From positions 6,158,501-6,222,500 of the forward strand of contig NZ_JAPJZK010000001.1 in assembly GCF_026309355.1 (NCBI RefSeq): a stretch of 64,000 nucleotides of DNA, read 5' to 3'. Position 1 is the first letter of the stretch. Every line of letters starts with the position of its first letter. The position numbers and the translations under genes were made by a program. The notes beneath the pieces were generated by a model, which did not search any database, had not been told where the DNA came from, and worked only from the letters and a program-made list of their open reading frames with translations. Shown here one piece after another: positions 7,753 through 16,862 of this stretch. This stretch comes from Spartinivicinus marinus. GTDB lineage: Bacteria; Pseudomonadota; Gammaproteobacteria; Pseudomonadales; Zooshikellaceae.

Positions 7753-8403
7753 TTATTTAACACTAATTGAAGTATTTTTTTTCAGCAATTCACCAGCAGC
7801 TGTCAGTTCTTGGGGAGTATTGATATTCATCAGTTGTGAATGAAATAAAGCGGGTACTTGCCAAGGTTTAGCTTCTATACCAGTTAGCCAATCAAACACT
7901 TTGCGATTACCTTGTTGTAACTGCTGTTCAATACGCAATGCATCTGCCCTTTTAACTAAGCAGTGGAGAAAATGTCCTTGCTTTTCCGTTTGTAAGTAAC
8001 TGGTTGGGTTAGCAGTTAAGTTAACTTCATTGATCCAAGTGACCAACAAGCTTGCGGTGATTAATGGGGTGTCAGTGGGTACACACAATAACCAAGGGGT
8101 ATCGACTTGTTTTGCCGTTGCTAAAATACCCGCTAACGGGCCTTCATATTGGTTTGGCTCAGCATCTTTTACTAATTGCCTGGTAATTTGCTGATACTGA
8201 TTGAAGTGACGATTGCAACTAATGTAGACATCCGTAGCCACCCCCTCCATTGCCTGCTTAACCCAACTAACCAGCGGTTTACCCGCTAATTCAATTAAGC
8301 CTTTGTCCTGGTAGCCCATTCGGCTTGCCTGGCCACCGGCCAAAATAATGCCAGTTATTTTATGTTCCGCACATGAAGGTAACAAATCAGTTGAGTCGCT
8401 CAT
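7753..8403 (-). CDS. mobA: Molybdenum cofactor guanylyltransferase MobA
   Basis: MobA joins GMP from GTP to molybdopterin-Mo to make the guanine dinucleotide cofactor used by DMSO-reductase family enzymes. The nucleotide-binding loop GIILAGGQASRMGYQDKGL sits at residues 18-36. Further in are the NQYEGPLAGILA segment (guanine and ribose contacts) and CVPTDTPLI with its metal-binding Asp. The length of 216 residues is slightly above the usual 190-200 because of an extra N-terminal segment. It follows flrC on the same strand with a 65-base gap, but there is no functional link to flagella. Confidence 0.93.
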   Translation of the reverse strand: MSDSTDLLPSCAEHKITGIILAGGQASRMGYQDKGLIELAGKPLVSWVKQAMEGVATDVYISCNRHFNQYQQITRQLVKDAEPNQYEGPLAGILATAKQVDTPWLLCVPTDTPLITASLLVTWINEVNLTANPTSYLQTEKQGHFLHCLVKRADALRIEQQLQQGNRKVFDWLTGIEAKPWQVPALFHSQLMNINTPQELTAAGELLKKNTSISVK

Positions 8404-8468
8404 AAGGTTCTAAACAAATAAATAAAACCATCTAAGCTTACCAATATTTAAAGGAATGATGAAATCGA

Positions 8469-9902
8469 CTAACCCCCGATCGCAGCTTCCACATTAATCC
8501 CAGCTTCCCGCATTTTCGCTAGTTTATAACGTAAGGTACGCGGGCTAATGCCTAGTTTCACTGCTGCTTCTTTGCGTTTACCTTGCTCTTGTCGTAACGC
8601 ATCAATAATTAACTGAAATTCTCGTTGTCGAACGCCATCACATAACTGAGCCTGATGACTACACTCTGACAGCGACATCTCTGATGGCGGCGAATCAACC
8701 ATAGTGGCGACGGGAACAGTTGTATGAAAGACAGGTGAGTTAACCTGAATATCACTCATCAGCTGCTCTGGTGATAGGTCAACACATAAGTCACTGGCAT
8801 AAATGATATCGCCCGGTTGTAAAATTAATGCCCGTTGTATGGCATTATCCAGCTCCCTGACATTGCCAGGCCAGTGATAATGCAACAATTGTTGTTTAGC
8901 TGATGCATCTAAGTGCACGGGCACCCGCTGCATTTTTTGACAATGCTGGCTAAATAATCGCTCGGCAATCGGCACAATATCTGCTGGTCGCTCCCGTAAT
9001 GGCAACAACTGCAGTGGAAATACACACAGCCGGTAGTATAAATCTTCACGAAAACTACCCGCTTTCACTTGCTCCAACATGTCTCTATTTGTGGTTGCTA
9101 GCACTCGAACATCTAGCGAAATCGTTTTTCGGCCCCCGACTCGCTCAACTTCTCTTTCTTGTAATACCCGTAATAACTTAGCTTGCAGCCCCAAAGCCAT
9201 TTCTGAAATTTCATCCAGCAATAATGTGCCGCCCTCTGCTTGCTCAAATTTACCTGGCATACTTTGATAGGCACCCGTAAACGCCCCTTTTTCATGGCCA
9301 AATAAAGTGGCTTCCAGCATATTTTCAGGGATTGCAGCACAATTAATTGCAATAAAAGGTTGTTTAACCCTCGCTGATTGTTGATGGATATAGCGGGCTA
9401 ATACTTCTTTACCAGAGCCACTTTCCCCTGAAATTAATACAGTAGAATCTGAAGCAGCTACCCGCTTTGCTAAAGCCAACAACTGTCGACTGGTTTCTGC
9501 TACTGCTACAGGGCTATCGGCTTCTTTGATATTAGAGCAGCCAGTAATGACCCTGCCAACAATATCCAATAACGCCTCTGGCGCAAATGGCTTTACCAGA
9601 TAATCAATAGCCCCCATCTTCATTGCTTGCACGGCTTGATTAATGCTGCCATAAGCCGTAGCTAATAACACCGGAATTTGCGGGTAGTGCTGTTTAATAT
9701 ACAACAGTAGATCGTGACCATTCATTTCTGGCATATTGACATCGGTTACCACCATATCTACTCGCTGTTGACTCAGTTGCTGAATCGCTTCTTTACCATG
9801 AGGGGCCGCTCGACATGAATAGCCAGCTAATGACAAGGTATCACAAATAGCTTCCTGCAAAGCCAAGTCATCTTCTACAACTAATACGGTGTATTGACTC
9901 AT
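8469..9902 (-). CDS. flrC: Sigma-54 response regulator FlrC/FleR
   Basis: This NtrC-type activator is phosphorylated by FlrB and switches on hook-basal-body and flagellin genes with sigma-54. The receiver domain is residues 1-115 with acidic pocket at D11/D12, phospho-acceptor D54 and K104. The AAA+ domain has Walker A GESGSGKE at 159-166 and GAFTGA at 206-211, the loop that contacts sigma-54. A Fis-type helix-turn-helix ends the protein (LGISPRTLRYKLAKMREAG). The ATG at 9900-9902 is preferred because the receiver starts there and a GGAGG precedes it; an in-frame ATG lies 18 bases upstream. It follows flrB by about 40 bases. Confidence 0.95.
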   Translation of the reverse strand: MSQYTVLVVEDDLALQEAICDTLSLAGYSCRAAPHGKEAIQQLSQQRVDMVVTDVNMPEMNGHDLLLYIKQHYPQIPVLLATAYGSINQAVQAMKMGAIDYLVKPFAPEALLDIVGRVITGCSNIKEADSPVAVAETSRQLLALAKRVAASDSTVLISGESGSGKEVLARYIHQQSARVKQPFIAINCAAIPENMLEATLFGHEKGAFTGAYQSMPGKFEQAEGGTLLLDEISEMALGLQAKLLRVLQEREVERVGGRKTISLDVRVLATTNRDMLEQVKAGSFREDLYYRLCVFPLQLLPLRERPADIVPIAERLFSQHCQKMQRVPVHLDASAKQQLLHYHWPGNVRELDNAIQRALILQPGDIIYASDLCVDLSPEQLMSDIQVNSPVFHTTVPVATMVDSPPSEMSLSECSHQAQLCDGVRQREFQLIIDALRQEQGKRKEAAVKLGISPRTLRYKLAKMREAGINVEAAIGG

Positions 9903-9943
9903 TATACTTACTACCTCCATTATTCCTTTGCCAATATTTTTCG

Positions 9944-11248
9944 CTAAATATTTACTATTTTTTCAGATACATTGGCGGCTATCGGCTGATTTGATAAGGG
10001 AATACTGATCTGAGCGCAAGTGCCCTGATCCGGTATCGAGTGCAAGTGAAAATCTCCTTGGTGGGCACGTACCACAGCTTGTACCACAGCGATACCTAAC
10101 CCTGTTCCCTGAGCTTTAGTCGTGAAAAAAGGTTCTTTCGCTTGCTTTATTTGCGCTTGACTCATACCAGGCCCGTTATCTTTAATGGTGATAAGTAATC
10201 GACTACGGGTTACCCTGGCCGTTACCCGCAACCAAACAGCCTGTTGACTAGCCGCTTCAACTGCATTAGCCATTAAATTTAAACAAGCCCCAACCAACGC
10301 ATCCTGATTACACTGCAAAATTGCCTGCTGATAAACCGCCTCTTGATTAGACGTATCTTTATTTGCAGGACACTGCCATTCAATCTTCACCCGTTGAAAA
10401 ACCGCTACCCCTTCTACCGCTTGCTGCAAGCTGGTAAAAAATGCTTTAACTGACAACTGATTTGCCATGGGCAGTTCCCCACGGGCAAACACCAGCATGT
10501 CTCTTACCTGTCGATCCAGGTGGCTTAACCTAGCCATGAGCTTTTCAGCAAATTTCACTTGTTGGGTCGGCGGCAGCGATCCTTTCATTAAGTGCCCCGC
10601 ATATAACATAGCTGCGGAAAGTGGCGTGCGAATTTGATGAGCTAATGACGCCACCATTTTACCCAAGGCTGATAGCCGTTGATGATGACTCAATGCTTGC
10701 TGCAAACGTCGTGTTTCAGTTAAATCGTTTAACAGGATGATTTGACCTGGTTCAGACTCTAGTGAGCGAGTCGCAATACTCACTCGACGCCCGTCTTTTA
10801 GCGATATTTCGTGGCCATCATCATCACGAGGGGCAAAACAGCGTGTTATAATATTCCGCCATAGCTCTCCCAATAGTGGCTCACCTAATAAATCAACTGC
10901 CGTTTGGTTACACTCTACGACTATTCCCTGAGCATCAATGACCACGACACCTGCAGGCAAAATATGCAGTAAACTTTTTAGCCGCTGAGATAACTGTGCT
11001 TTTGCTGCAATTTCTTGTTGATATTGGGTTTTAGTTGCAGCTAACTGTTGAGCTAAACAATTCACTTGACTCTCAAGCGATTGACTTTCCCATTTAAGTG
11101 CTGAACTAAATAGTGTGGAATAAGGCACGGTTACGTTACTATCAGGCCGCAGCTGAATCATTTCCTCAGTAGTTACATCAGGTAATTCTGCTTGGCTTTT
11201 AGCGGTAGACGTGGGCTCCGCCGTGAGCGTTTTTATATAATTCGACAT
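9944..11248 (-). CDS. flrB: Flagellar sensor histidine kinase FlrB/FleS
   Basis: A soluble two-component kinase with no membrane segment. It has a coiled-coil lead (residues 55-92), a PAS-like domain (about 93-180), an H box SLAHQIRTPL with phospho-accepting His204, an N box (LNLMANAVEA), and G boxes DNGPGM and GTGLGIAV. It should phosphorylate FlrC in answer to an internal cue such as basal-body assembly. The ATG at 11246-11248 has GGGAGC six bases upstream; a GTG seven codons earlier is less likely. Its promoter region carries a good TTGGCAC half-site but no matching TTGC. Confidence 0.94.
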   Translation of the reverse strand: MSNYIKTLTAEPTSTAKSQAELPDVTTEEMIQLRPDSNVTVPYSTLFSSALKWESQSLESQVNCLAQQLAATKTQYQQEIAAKAQLSQRLKSLLHILPAGVVVIDAQGIVVECNQTAVDLLGEPLLGELWRNIITRCFAPRDDDGHEISLKDGRRVSIATRSLESEPGQIILLNDLTETRRLQQALSHHQRLSALGKMVASLAHQIRTPLSAAMLYAGHLMKGSLPPTQQVKFAEKLMARLSHLDRQVRDMLVFARGELPMANQLSVKAFFTSLQQAVEGVAVFQRVKIEWQCPANKDTSNQEAVYQQAILQCNQDALVGACLNLMANAVEAASQQAVWLRVTARVTRSRLLITIKDNGPGMSQAQIKQAKEPFFTTKAQGTGLGIAVVQAVVRAHQGDFHLHSIPDQGTCAQISIPLSNQPIAANVSEKIVNI

Positions 11249-11372
11249 CGGTAAGCTCCCTGAAGACACTCAGTGGTGCCAATTCATTGGACTTAACCGG
11301 TGTGTGCAATATCAATGCCCAATATTTTTTACTTATTAAATCAACTGGTTAGCTAACCAAAATAAATTGAAG

Positions 11373-12842
11373 TCAATTCCCTGACATAGACTCACGGCGT
11401 TGCAAACCATATTTTCGCATCTTTTCCACTAAGGTGGTCCGGCGAATATGTAGCCGCTCAGCAGCCCGGGCAACAACCCCATTGCTATCATCCAGGGCTT
11501 GTTTAATAAGGCTTTTTTCCAGGTTAGTGAGGTAGTCTTTTAAGTCCAACCCATTCACAGGTAATAAAGCCGGGGTATCCAGGCCAACTAACCCCACGGT
11601 TTCGATCTGTTGGGGAAACATTTCTACCACATCTTTAGTATTTTCGTCATGCTCATCAATATGCCGGTATTTTTTGGGTAACTCCTGTACGCCAATAACA
11701 CCATAGGGATGCATGATGGCTAAGCGCTCGACCAAATTGGCTAATTCTCGCACATTACCGTGCCATTCATGACGACACAGTGACATAATGGCGGCAGAAT
11801 TAAACCGGATTGAACCGCGCTTTTCGTTTTCCAGCCGAGCAATTAACTCATTCAACAACAGCGGTATATCTTCCACACGCTCTCGAAGGGGTGGCATATC
11901 AATGGGAAAAACATTTAATCGATAATATAAGTCTTCTCGAAACCCACCATCCTGAATCATGTCTTCAAGATTTTTATGAGTGGCTGCAATAATACGCACA
12001 TCCGTGGTAATGGTTTTATTGCCCCCCACACGCTCAAAATATTTTTCCTGCAGTACCCGTAGTATTTTCACTTGCATATGCAGGGGCATATCCCCAATTT
12101 CATCGAGAAACAGCGTTCCCCCCTGTGCCAGTTCAAACCGTCCAATCCGGGTGGAAATTGCCCCAGTAAATGCACCCTTTTCATGACCAAATAATTCACT
12201 TTCTAGTAATTCACCTGGGATGGCACCACAGTTAACGGGTACAAAAGGGCCATTACGACGATGAGAGTTATAATGCAGGTTTCGTGCAACAACCTCTTTA
12301 CCTGTTCCAGACTCTCCAGTTATCAATACACTGACATCTTTATCAGCCACCTGAGCCATCATTTCCCGTACCTGTTGTACCTTACGGCTAGTGCCGACTA
12401 AACTGCGGAACAACTGAATTTCACGCTGCTGACTACGACCATGATGACGACTAAGCTGATATTGCTCGTGAAAAACCTGAGAACGATGCAGGCTATCTAA
12501 TAGTTTGTTATAGCTAGGAGGGTAATCAATTGACGCGATAATTTGCCGTTTCAAGTCAGGGTCACAAGCTTCGGGTACCAATTGCTCGCCAATCAATAAT
12601 ACGGCAATACCACCATACCATTTTTGGATATCAGCAATCATCGACTCCAAAGGGCTATGGCAATCACCCAATAATAATCCGGCGATACCTTCAGGGTTAA
12701 CGTCCTGTTCTTTTAATGCCTGTAACCAATGACTGGAATCCAAAGCAATAAAGTCTTCCCCTAAAAATTCCAGGATGACCTTCATTTCGTGCCGACGATT
12801 AGCATTATCATCAATTAGCAAGACTTTGATTTCTCGCCACAT
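11373..12842 (-). CDS. flrA: Master flagellar regulator FlrA/FleQ
   Basis: FlrA works with sigma-54 at the top of the polar-flagellum cascade and, in relatives, binds cyclic di-GMP. From the [13 protein letters not shown] start, which matches the FleQ N-terminus, the protein has 489 residues, the normal length. The frame is open 42 codons further upstream, but GGAAGTGGGT before this ATG supports the inner start. Order: degenerate receiver (1-120), AAA+ with Walker A GESGTGKE at 176-183, GAFTGA at 223-228, Walker [10 protein letters not shown], and a Fis-type DNA-binding end ([20 protein letters not shown]). It has its own promoter (12997-13025) with a CRP-like box. Confidence 0.96.
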   Translation of the reverse strand: MWREIKVLLIDDNANRRHEMKVILEFLGEDFIALDSSHWLQALKEQDVNPEGIAGLLLGDCHSPLESMIADIQKWYGGIAVLLIGEQLVPEACDPDLKRQIIASIDYPPSYNKLLDSLHRSQVFHEQYQLSRHHGRSQQREIQLFRSLVGTSRKVQQVREMMAQVADKDVSVLITGESGTGKEVVARNLHYNSHRRNGPFVPVNCGAIPGELLESELFGHEKGAFTGAISTRIGRFELAQGGTLFLDEIGDMPLHMQVKILRVLQEKYFERVGGNKTITTDVRIIAATHKNLEDMIQDGGFREDLYYRLNVFPIDMPPLRERVEDIPLLLNELIARLENEKRGSIRFNSAAIMSLCRHEWHGNVRELANLVERLAIMHPYGVIGVQELPKKYRHIDEHDENTKDVVEMFPQQIETVGLVGLDTPALLPVNGLDLKDYLTNLEKSLIKQALDDSNGVVARAAERLHIRRTTLVEKMRKYGLQRRESMSGN

Positions 12843-12996
12843 ACCCACTTCCGCTCGACTTTCATTATTAGAGGCTGGTGCAAAACGGCTGTGATCATTA
12901 CCTTTTGCAACAGCTTTATTATTGCAGAAAATACCAAACTCTCTTGAAAGACCACTTGGTAATATCATCGTCGGATGACCAAGCGATGCTTACCTC

Positions 12997-13025
12997 AGTA
13001 AAGTCAGAAATGTGAGATTGGTCAA
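12997..13025 (-). promoter_or_regulatory. Likely sigma-70 promoter of flrA
   Basis: On the minus strand TTGACC (-35) is followed after 17 bases by TTTACT (-10, four of six consensus bases). It would start RNA near 12990 and leave a leader of about 150 bases before the flrA ATG. It lies in the 450-base space between fliT and flrA. Confidence 0.5.
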
Positions 13026-13046
13026 ATTTATGACAGGCATTCCCGC

Positions 13047-13068
13047 TAAAGTGACATGATTCACATTT
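13047..13068. promoter_or_regulatory. CRP/Vfr-like box upstream of flrA
   Basis: AAGTGACATGATTCACATTT fits the AAnTGTGA-N6-TCACAnTT pattern, with one change in the left TGTGA core (AGTGA). Its centre lies about 67 bases upstream of the predicted flrA start, just beyond the -35, a spacing used by activating CRP sites. CRP/Vfr control of the FlrA/FleQ gene is known in Vibrio and Pseudomonas. Confidence 0.5.
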
Positions 13069-13292
13069 ATAATCGATTTAACGGCTTTGTGCTAGCAACC
13101 TTCATCTAATTGACATATTACAATAATGTTATTGAGGCTAATTCTTGACAGTGCCCTGCTGATTGCCAGCATAACAACCAGGCAGGTTTGCACGAGCTAA
13201 AAGTCATCGCTAGGACTAAAAAGCTTATCAATAAAAATAAAGAAAATAGATTTAAACAGATTGAAAGGCAGCGATGAAAAGCTAACGACAGG

Positions 13293-13607
13293 TTAATTTT
13301 GAATTTGACGGTAAGCAGTCACTCCCGCAATACCTTGTTGACACCGTTGTAACTGGCTAGCTAATTGTTGTTTATATTGCTCATACTGACTAATTGCTTG
13401 TTGATAGCCATCATACAGCTGGTGAAGCACAGTAATCACTTCAATCGGTTGATGAGCCTTATTCTGCAGCTGAGATAAAAGCGCCCGGCATTGCTGATCA
13501 AACACCTCAAACTGTTCCCAGGATTGTTGCTTAACAATAGCCTGTAACTGGTCATGTAATTGACTGAGTTGTAACACAACAGATATCGAGTGATTATTTT
13601 TCATCAT
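13293..13607 (-). CDS. FliT-like flagellar export chaperone
   Basis: A 104-residue, Gln-rich all-helical protein. Position, size and helical character match FliT, which holds the cap protein FliD before export. No membrane segment or signal peptide is present. Sequence similarity to FliT is low, as is usual for this family, so the call rests on synteny fliD-fliS-fliT followed by flrA. It may be read with fliS from the fliD promoter; the gap to fliS is 115 bases. Confidence 0.7.
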   Translation of the reverse strand: MMKNNHSISVVLQLSQLHDQLQAIVKQQSWEQFEVFDQQCRALLSQLQNKAHQPIEVITVLHQLYDGYQQAISQYEQYKQQLASQLQRCQQGIAGVTAYRQIQN

Positions 13608-13722
13608 TAAATACAGTTTGTGAGTGTTACCTATATTTATCTATAAGCAAACAAAAAATGCTTATCGATCAACCGCAATAGCTTACATGTTATGCATAAT
13701 AATCGTATTGCTTTGTCTGTGA

Positions 13723-14130
13723 TTAGCCGACAGCCGTTGGCTGAGCCACTTGCTCACGAATACCATCCCAACCAGTTTTCACTTCCCTTAATAATTTAAT
13801 TACTTCTTCGACCAGCTCCGGGCTATTAGAAGCATTCGCTTCAAATAAGCGAAATTCCATGTACTCATAAAGGCTAAATAGGCTTTCAGCGACGTCACCA
13901 CCTTGCTCTTTATCTAGAAAGCTTCTTAGCCCACCGATAATCTCAATCGCTTTATTAATAAAGCGGTTTTTTTCTTCAATTTCCTTGCGTTCAATATGAC
14001 CTTTGGCGATCAACAAACGCTCTAAGGCTCCATCAATTAATAATTGAATCAGTTTATGTGGGTCTGCATCGATAATGCCCGTCTCCCGATTCACTGCCTG
14101 ATATTGCTTCAGTTGATTATACGCATTCAT
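13723..14130 (-). CDS. fliS: Flagellin export chaperone FliS
   Basis: FliS binds the disordered C-terminus of flagellin and keeps it unpolymerised before export. The N-terminus (MNAYNQLKQYQAVNRETGI), the segment ADPHKLIQLLIDGALERL and the helices that follow are typical of FliS, and 135 residues is the usual size. It starts 22 bases after fliD. With five large flagellins nearby it probably serves all of them; no second fliS is seen in the window. Confidence 0.95.
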   Translation of the reverse strand: MNAYNQLKQYQAVNRETGIIDADPHKLIQLLIDGALERLLIAKGHIERKEIEEKNRFINKAIEIIGGLRSFLDKEQGGDVAESLFSLYEYMEFRLFEANASNSPELVEEVIKLLREVKTGWDGIREQVAQPTAVG

Positions 14131-14152
14131 CGATCACCTCATTCTCTCGTTA

Positions 14153-16150
14153 TCAATCACTCTTACTACTTGCCACTAACGCATCCAATTGGGATTTGAT
14201 AAAGTCTTGGGTATTTTTAAGCTTAGCAATTTGAATATCCGCTGCGGTAAACTGGGTTTCCAGCTGTTTTCTAAAGGCATTAACCCGCTCATCTAGTTTG
14301 ACCCTTTCACCGGCAATATCATCCAAACTTTCTGTTAATGAATTGGTTTTGGTGGTCACGGCACCGTCTGAGGCTAAAAATGAAGTTACTTTATCAATTA
14401 ATTGATCTGCCACACCGGAAATAAACGTGATTGTGCCCCGGGCACCAGTGGTGGTACCACTGACTTCCAAACGAATGCCTTCCGAATCATCTCCCACTGC
14501 CGCTGTTAGCACTTTGCCAGAACCCGTAGCGGCTTTACCATTAATCGTACCGGCTACATTCACCCCTGCCGTGCCAGTGCTCACTGATAGTCCCAGCTGG
14601 GCCGCAGTATTGGTATCAACTTGGGTAATTTCAACGGTCGATGTAGTACCAAAAGTATTAGAGGAAATCACCAACTGATTAGAGCCATCCACCGAGACTG
14701 AAACCGTTTTACCTGCATTAATTAAATTATTATCGGCATTAATTTTACTTTGAATTTCCGCCGCTAACTGCGTTGGCGAATAACTGCCTGGGGCAAGGGT
14801 TAACTCAGCGGTTTCCGTGCCATCAATTTTGATTTTAAGGGTATCGTTATTGCCATCAATGGTCGTTGAACCACCCAATGCTACCGCGCCATTTAAATTT
14901 CCTTGCGTAGCCGCCGTCGTAATATTAATAGCGTAAGTGCCTTTTTTGGTGGCATCGGTATTGGATAAGAATTTCACCTGATTATCAGAGGTACGACCTT
15001 GGCTAGCAAACAGACCAACCACATCATCAGGTGACTCTGCTAATTTTGTTTTAAATTTAACACTATCAAAAATTAAGGTTCCACCATCATTTGAGCCTGC
15101 GGAAGCAGACACTTGAGTGCTGATACCAATATCCGCCAGGCTTCGAATACTCGCAGTTTCTAAACCTTTCACCACCCCACTGAGAATTTCTCGGGTTTGA
15201 GCAGTAATACTTCGTAAAGTGGAGTCACCAATTAGCACCCCGGCTTCCAGGGTATCAGGGTTAAACGCCGTCAATTCGTTGACCAGGGATTGATAAGCGT
15301 TGAACTTGTCGACAAATTCCTGAACCCGATCAACGATAGTCGCTTCATCGCGGGTAATTGATAAGCTGGAAGCAGCACCTGTATTGGTGCCAGTCAGGTT
15401 TAATGTCACCCCTTCAATCGCATCGGATACGGTATTGGATGAGCGGGTGATGCTGATGCCATTCACTTTTAAATTGGCATCCTTGGCTTGGACAGTTTCG
15501 GTTAAATTATTGGTGGTGCCATTAAACACCAGCTGAGACAAGCCATTGATATCGGTATTGTTGCTGTCGTCATCGGTGACATTAATGGTAATGTCATTCG
15601 CTAGCCCGGTTTTAGTCGCATTAAATACCAACTGAAAGCCTGAACCGGTATCCAACACACTGGCCGAAACATCCAGCCCTGTCTCTGCATTTACTGCATC
15701 CCGAATACCTTCTAAAGTGTTATTACTGCTATTGATAGTAATATTTTTTGTGGTAGTGCCCACGGTAATACTGAGGGTACCCGTGCCAACGGTATCAGTT
15801 TTATTGGTGAAAACACTAGAAGCAAGTGAGTGGGCTTGAGCTAGTTGAGTGACTTCTATTGAAAACTGCCCCAAGGGCGCATCAGAAGAAGCTGTTGCTG
15901 AAAATGCTGAGGATGTAGTCGAGGCCTTAACAGCAAGTACATCGGCCATAGAGTCTAGTGAACGTGAGGCCAGGCGCAAATCAACCAGTGCACTTTGCAC
16001 TCGTCCAAACTCTGATAGTTGAGTATTCAGGGTGTTTTCCCGGCTGGTCAAACGCTTATCAGCGGGCTCTTTTTCAACAGCAACCAGCTTATCAATCAAG
16101 TCACTGGTTAATACCCCCGATCCTATACCGATGGATGAAATACCTGCCAT
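14153..16150 (-). CDS. fliD: Flagellar cap protein FliD (filament-capping, HAP2)
   Basis: FliD forms the cap at the filament tip and guides flagellin folding. The N-terminus MAGISSIGIGSGVLTSDLID with the following KLVAVEKEPADKRLTSRE and a C-terminal coiled coil (about 600-660, KLDERVNAFRKQLETQFTAA) are classic. At 665 residues it is longer than the common 450-480. The extra length lies in the outer domains, which include flagellin-IN-like units (around 128-180 and 450-520). A sigma-28 promoter with a perfect -35 precedes it at 16209-16235. fliS and the fliT-like gene follow. Confidence 0.95.
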   Translation of the reverse strand: MAGISSIGIGSGVLTSDLIDKLVAVEKEPADKRLTSRENTLNTQLSEFGRVQSALVDLRLASRSLDSMADVLAVKASTTSSAFSATASSDAPLGQFSIEVTQLAQAHSLASSVFTNKTDTVGTGTLSITVGTTTKNITINSSNNTLEGIRDAVNAETGLDVSASVLDTGSGFQLVFNATKTGLANDITINVTDDDSNNTDINGLSQLVFNGTTNNLTETVQAKDANLKVNGISITRSSNTVSDAIEGVTLNLTGTNTGAASSLSITRDEATIVDRVQEFVDKFNAYQSLVNELTAFNPDTLEAGVLIGDSTLRSITAQTREILSGVVKGLETASIRSLADIGISTQVSASAGSNDGGTLIFDSVKFKTKLAESPDDVVGLFASQGRTSDNQVKFLSNTDATKKGTYAINITTAATQGNLNGAVALGGSTTIDGNNDTLKIKIDGTETAELTLAPGSYSPTQLAAEIQSKINADNNLINAGKTVSVSVDGSNQLVISSNTFGTTSTVEITQVDTNTAAQLGLSVSTGTAGVNVAGTINGKAATGSGKVLTAAVGDDSEGIRLEVSGTTTGARGTITFISGVADQLIDKVTSFLASDGAVTTKTNSLTESLDDIAGERVKLDERVNAFRKQLETQFTAADIQIAKLKNTQDFIKSQLDALVASSKSD

Positions 16151-16208
16151 GGCTGCTACCTATTTAAACCCACGTTCTATCAGAAGGAACTTACTAAGCA
16201 TACTCATT

Positions 16209-16235
16209 AAAGCGGCAATTAGCGGCAAAACTTTA
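16209..16235 (-). promoter_or_regulatory. Sigma-28 (FliA) promoter of fliD
   Basis: On the minus strand TAAAGTTT is followed after exactly 11 bases by GCCGCTTT (consensus GCCGATAA). The -35 is a perfect match and the -10 keeps GCCG. It lies about 60 bases upstream of the fliD start. Confidence 0.7.
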
Positions 16236-16324
16236 CCCTTCTTATCAAGCTATTTGTAATAAGCCTATAAGCAAGCTACTTACTGCAGACACTTTGCAGA
16301 ATGCCTTTATCAGCTATGAATGCT

Positions 16325-16768
16325 TCAAGCTTGTATATTCAACAAGTGAATATCATCTTCAACATTCAAGCTTTGCGCCAACTTTAATGCCAACTCATCA
16401 GGTATTTGCCTGACGACCTCTTCTGATTTTCTATCGACTACCGTGATCACAGTCCTGCCAGAAGCAGAATCCATATCAAAACGAAGGTCTCGCTGCTGAG
16501 CCTGAACAAACTCATTCAGCTTGGTAACTGCCAGTTCAACTTGCTGCCGCTTTTGCTGTTGTGATGATTGCAACGCCTTTGCATCACCCGTATTAACATT
16601 AACAGCACGTTCAGCATGGCTGGGGCTTACATCCTGCCTCACATTTGCAGCCTTCCTTGTTTCACTCACTTCCTTGGTACTCGCTACCACCTGGGGTGGC
16701 AGTGAACTAGGCTTCGTTGTTACAGCCTCCATTCTCAAGGTAGGCGATGTCAGATCAACCTCTTTCAT
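16325..16768 (-). CDS. flaG: FlaG-family protein
   Basis: FlaG proteins influence filament length in polar-flagellate bacteria. The C-terminal half, NEFVQAQQRDLRFDMDSASG then TVITVVDRKSEEVVRQIPDE, is the FlaG domain. The N-terminal 70 residues are a low-complexity Ser/Val/Lys stretch. Length 147 is normal. It lies between fla1 and fliD. A strong hairpin (16799-16824) separates it from fla1, so its expression may depend on read-through or on a promoter I did not find. Confidence 0.9.
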   Translation of the reverse strand: MKEVDLTSPTLRMEAVTTKPSSLPPQVVASTKEVSETRKAANVRQDVSPSHAERAVNVNTGDAKALQSSQQQKRQQVELAVTKLNEFVQAQQRDLRFDMDSASGRTVITVVDRKSEEVVRQIPDELALKLAQSLNVEDDIHLLNIQA

Positions 16769-16798
16769 ATCTCACCTCATCACCTCTCAAACACCAAA

Positions 16799-16824
16799 GC
16801 CGACACCAGTTCCCTGGTGTCGGC
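16799..16824 (-). terminator. Terminator-like hairpin between fla1 and flaG
   Basis: An 11-bp perfect GC-rich stem, GCCGACACCAG with CTGGTGTCGGC around a four-base loop, is followed on the minus strand by TTTGGTGTTTG. It lies 39 bases after the fla1 stop and should end most fla1 RNA. Confidence 0.75.
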
Positions 16825-16862
16825 CCACAGCCAAGTCAACCTCTATTACTGTAGCAACGTCA

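Noticed and set aside
11248-11300. A perfect TTGGCAC half-site on the minus strand upstream of flrB, suggesting a sigma-54 promoter.
   Set aside because: The -12 half is AGTG instead of TTGC, so GG-N10-GC is not met. flrB may be read from elsewhere.
12843-12968. A 42-codon in-frame extension at the N-terminus of flrA.
   Set aside because: FleQ proteins begin MWRE, a good ribosome binding site precedes that ATG, and the extension has no family similarity.
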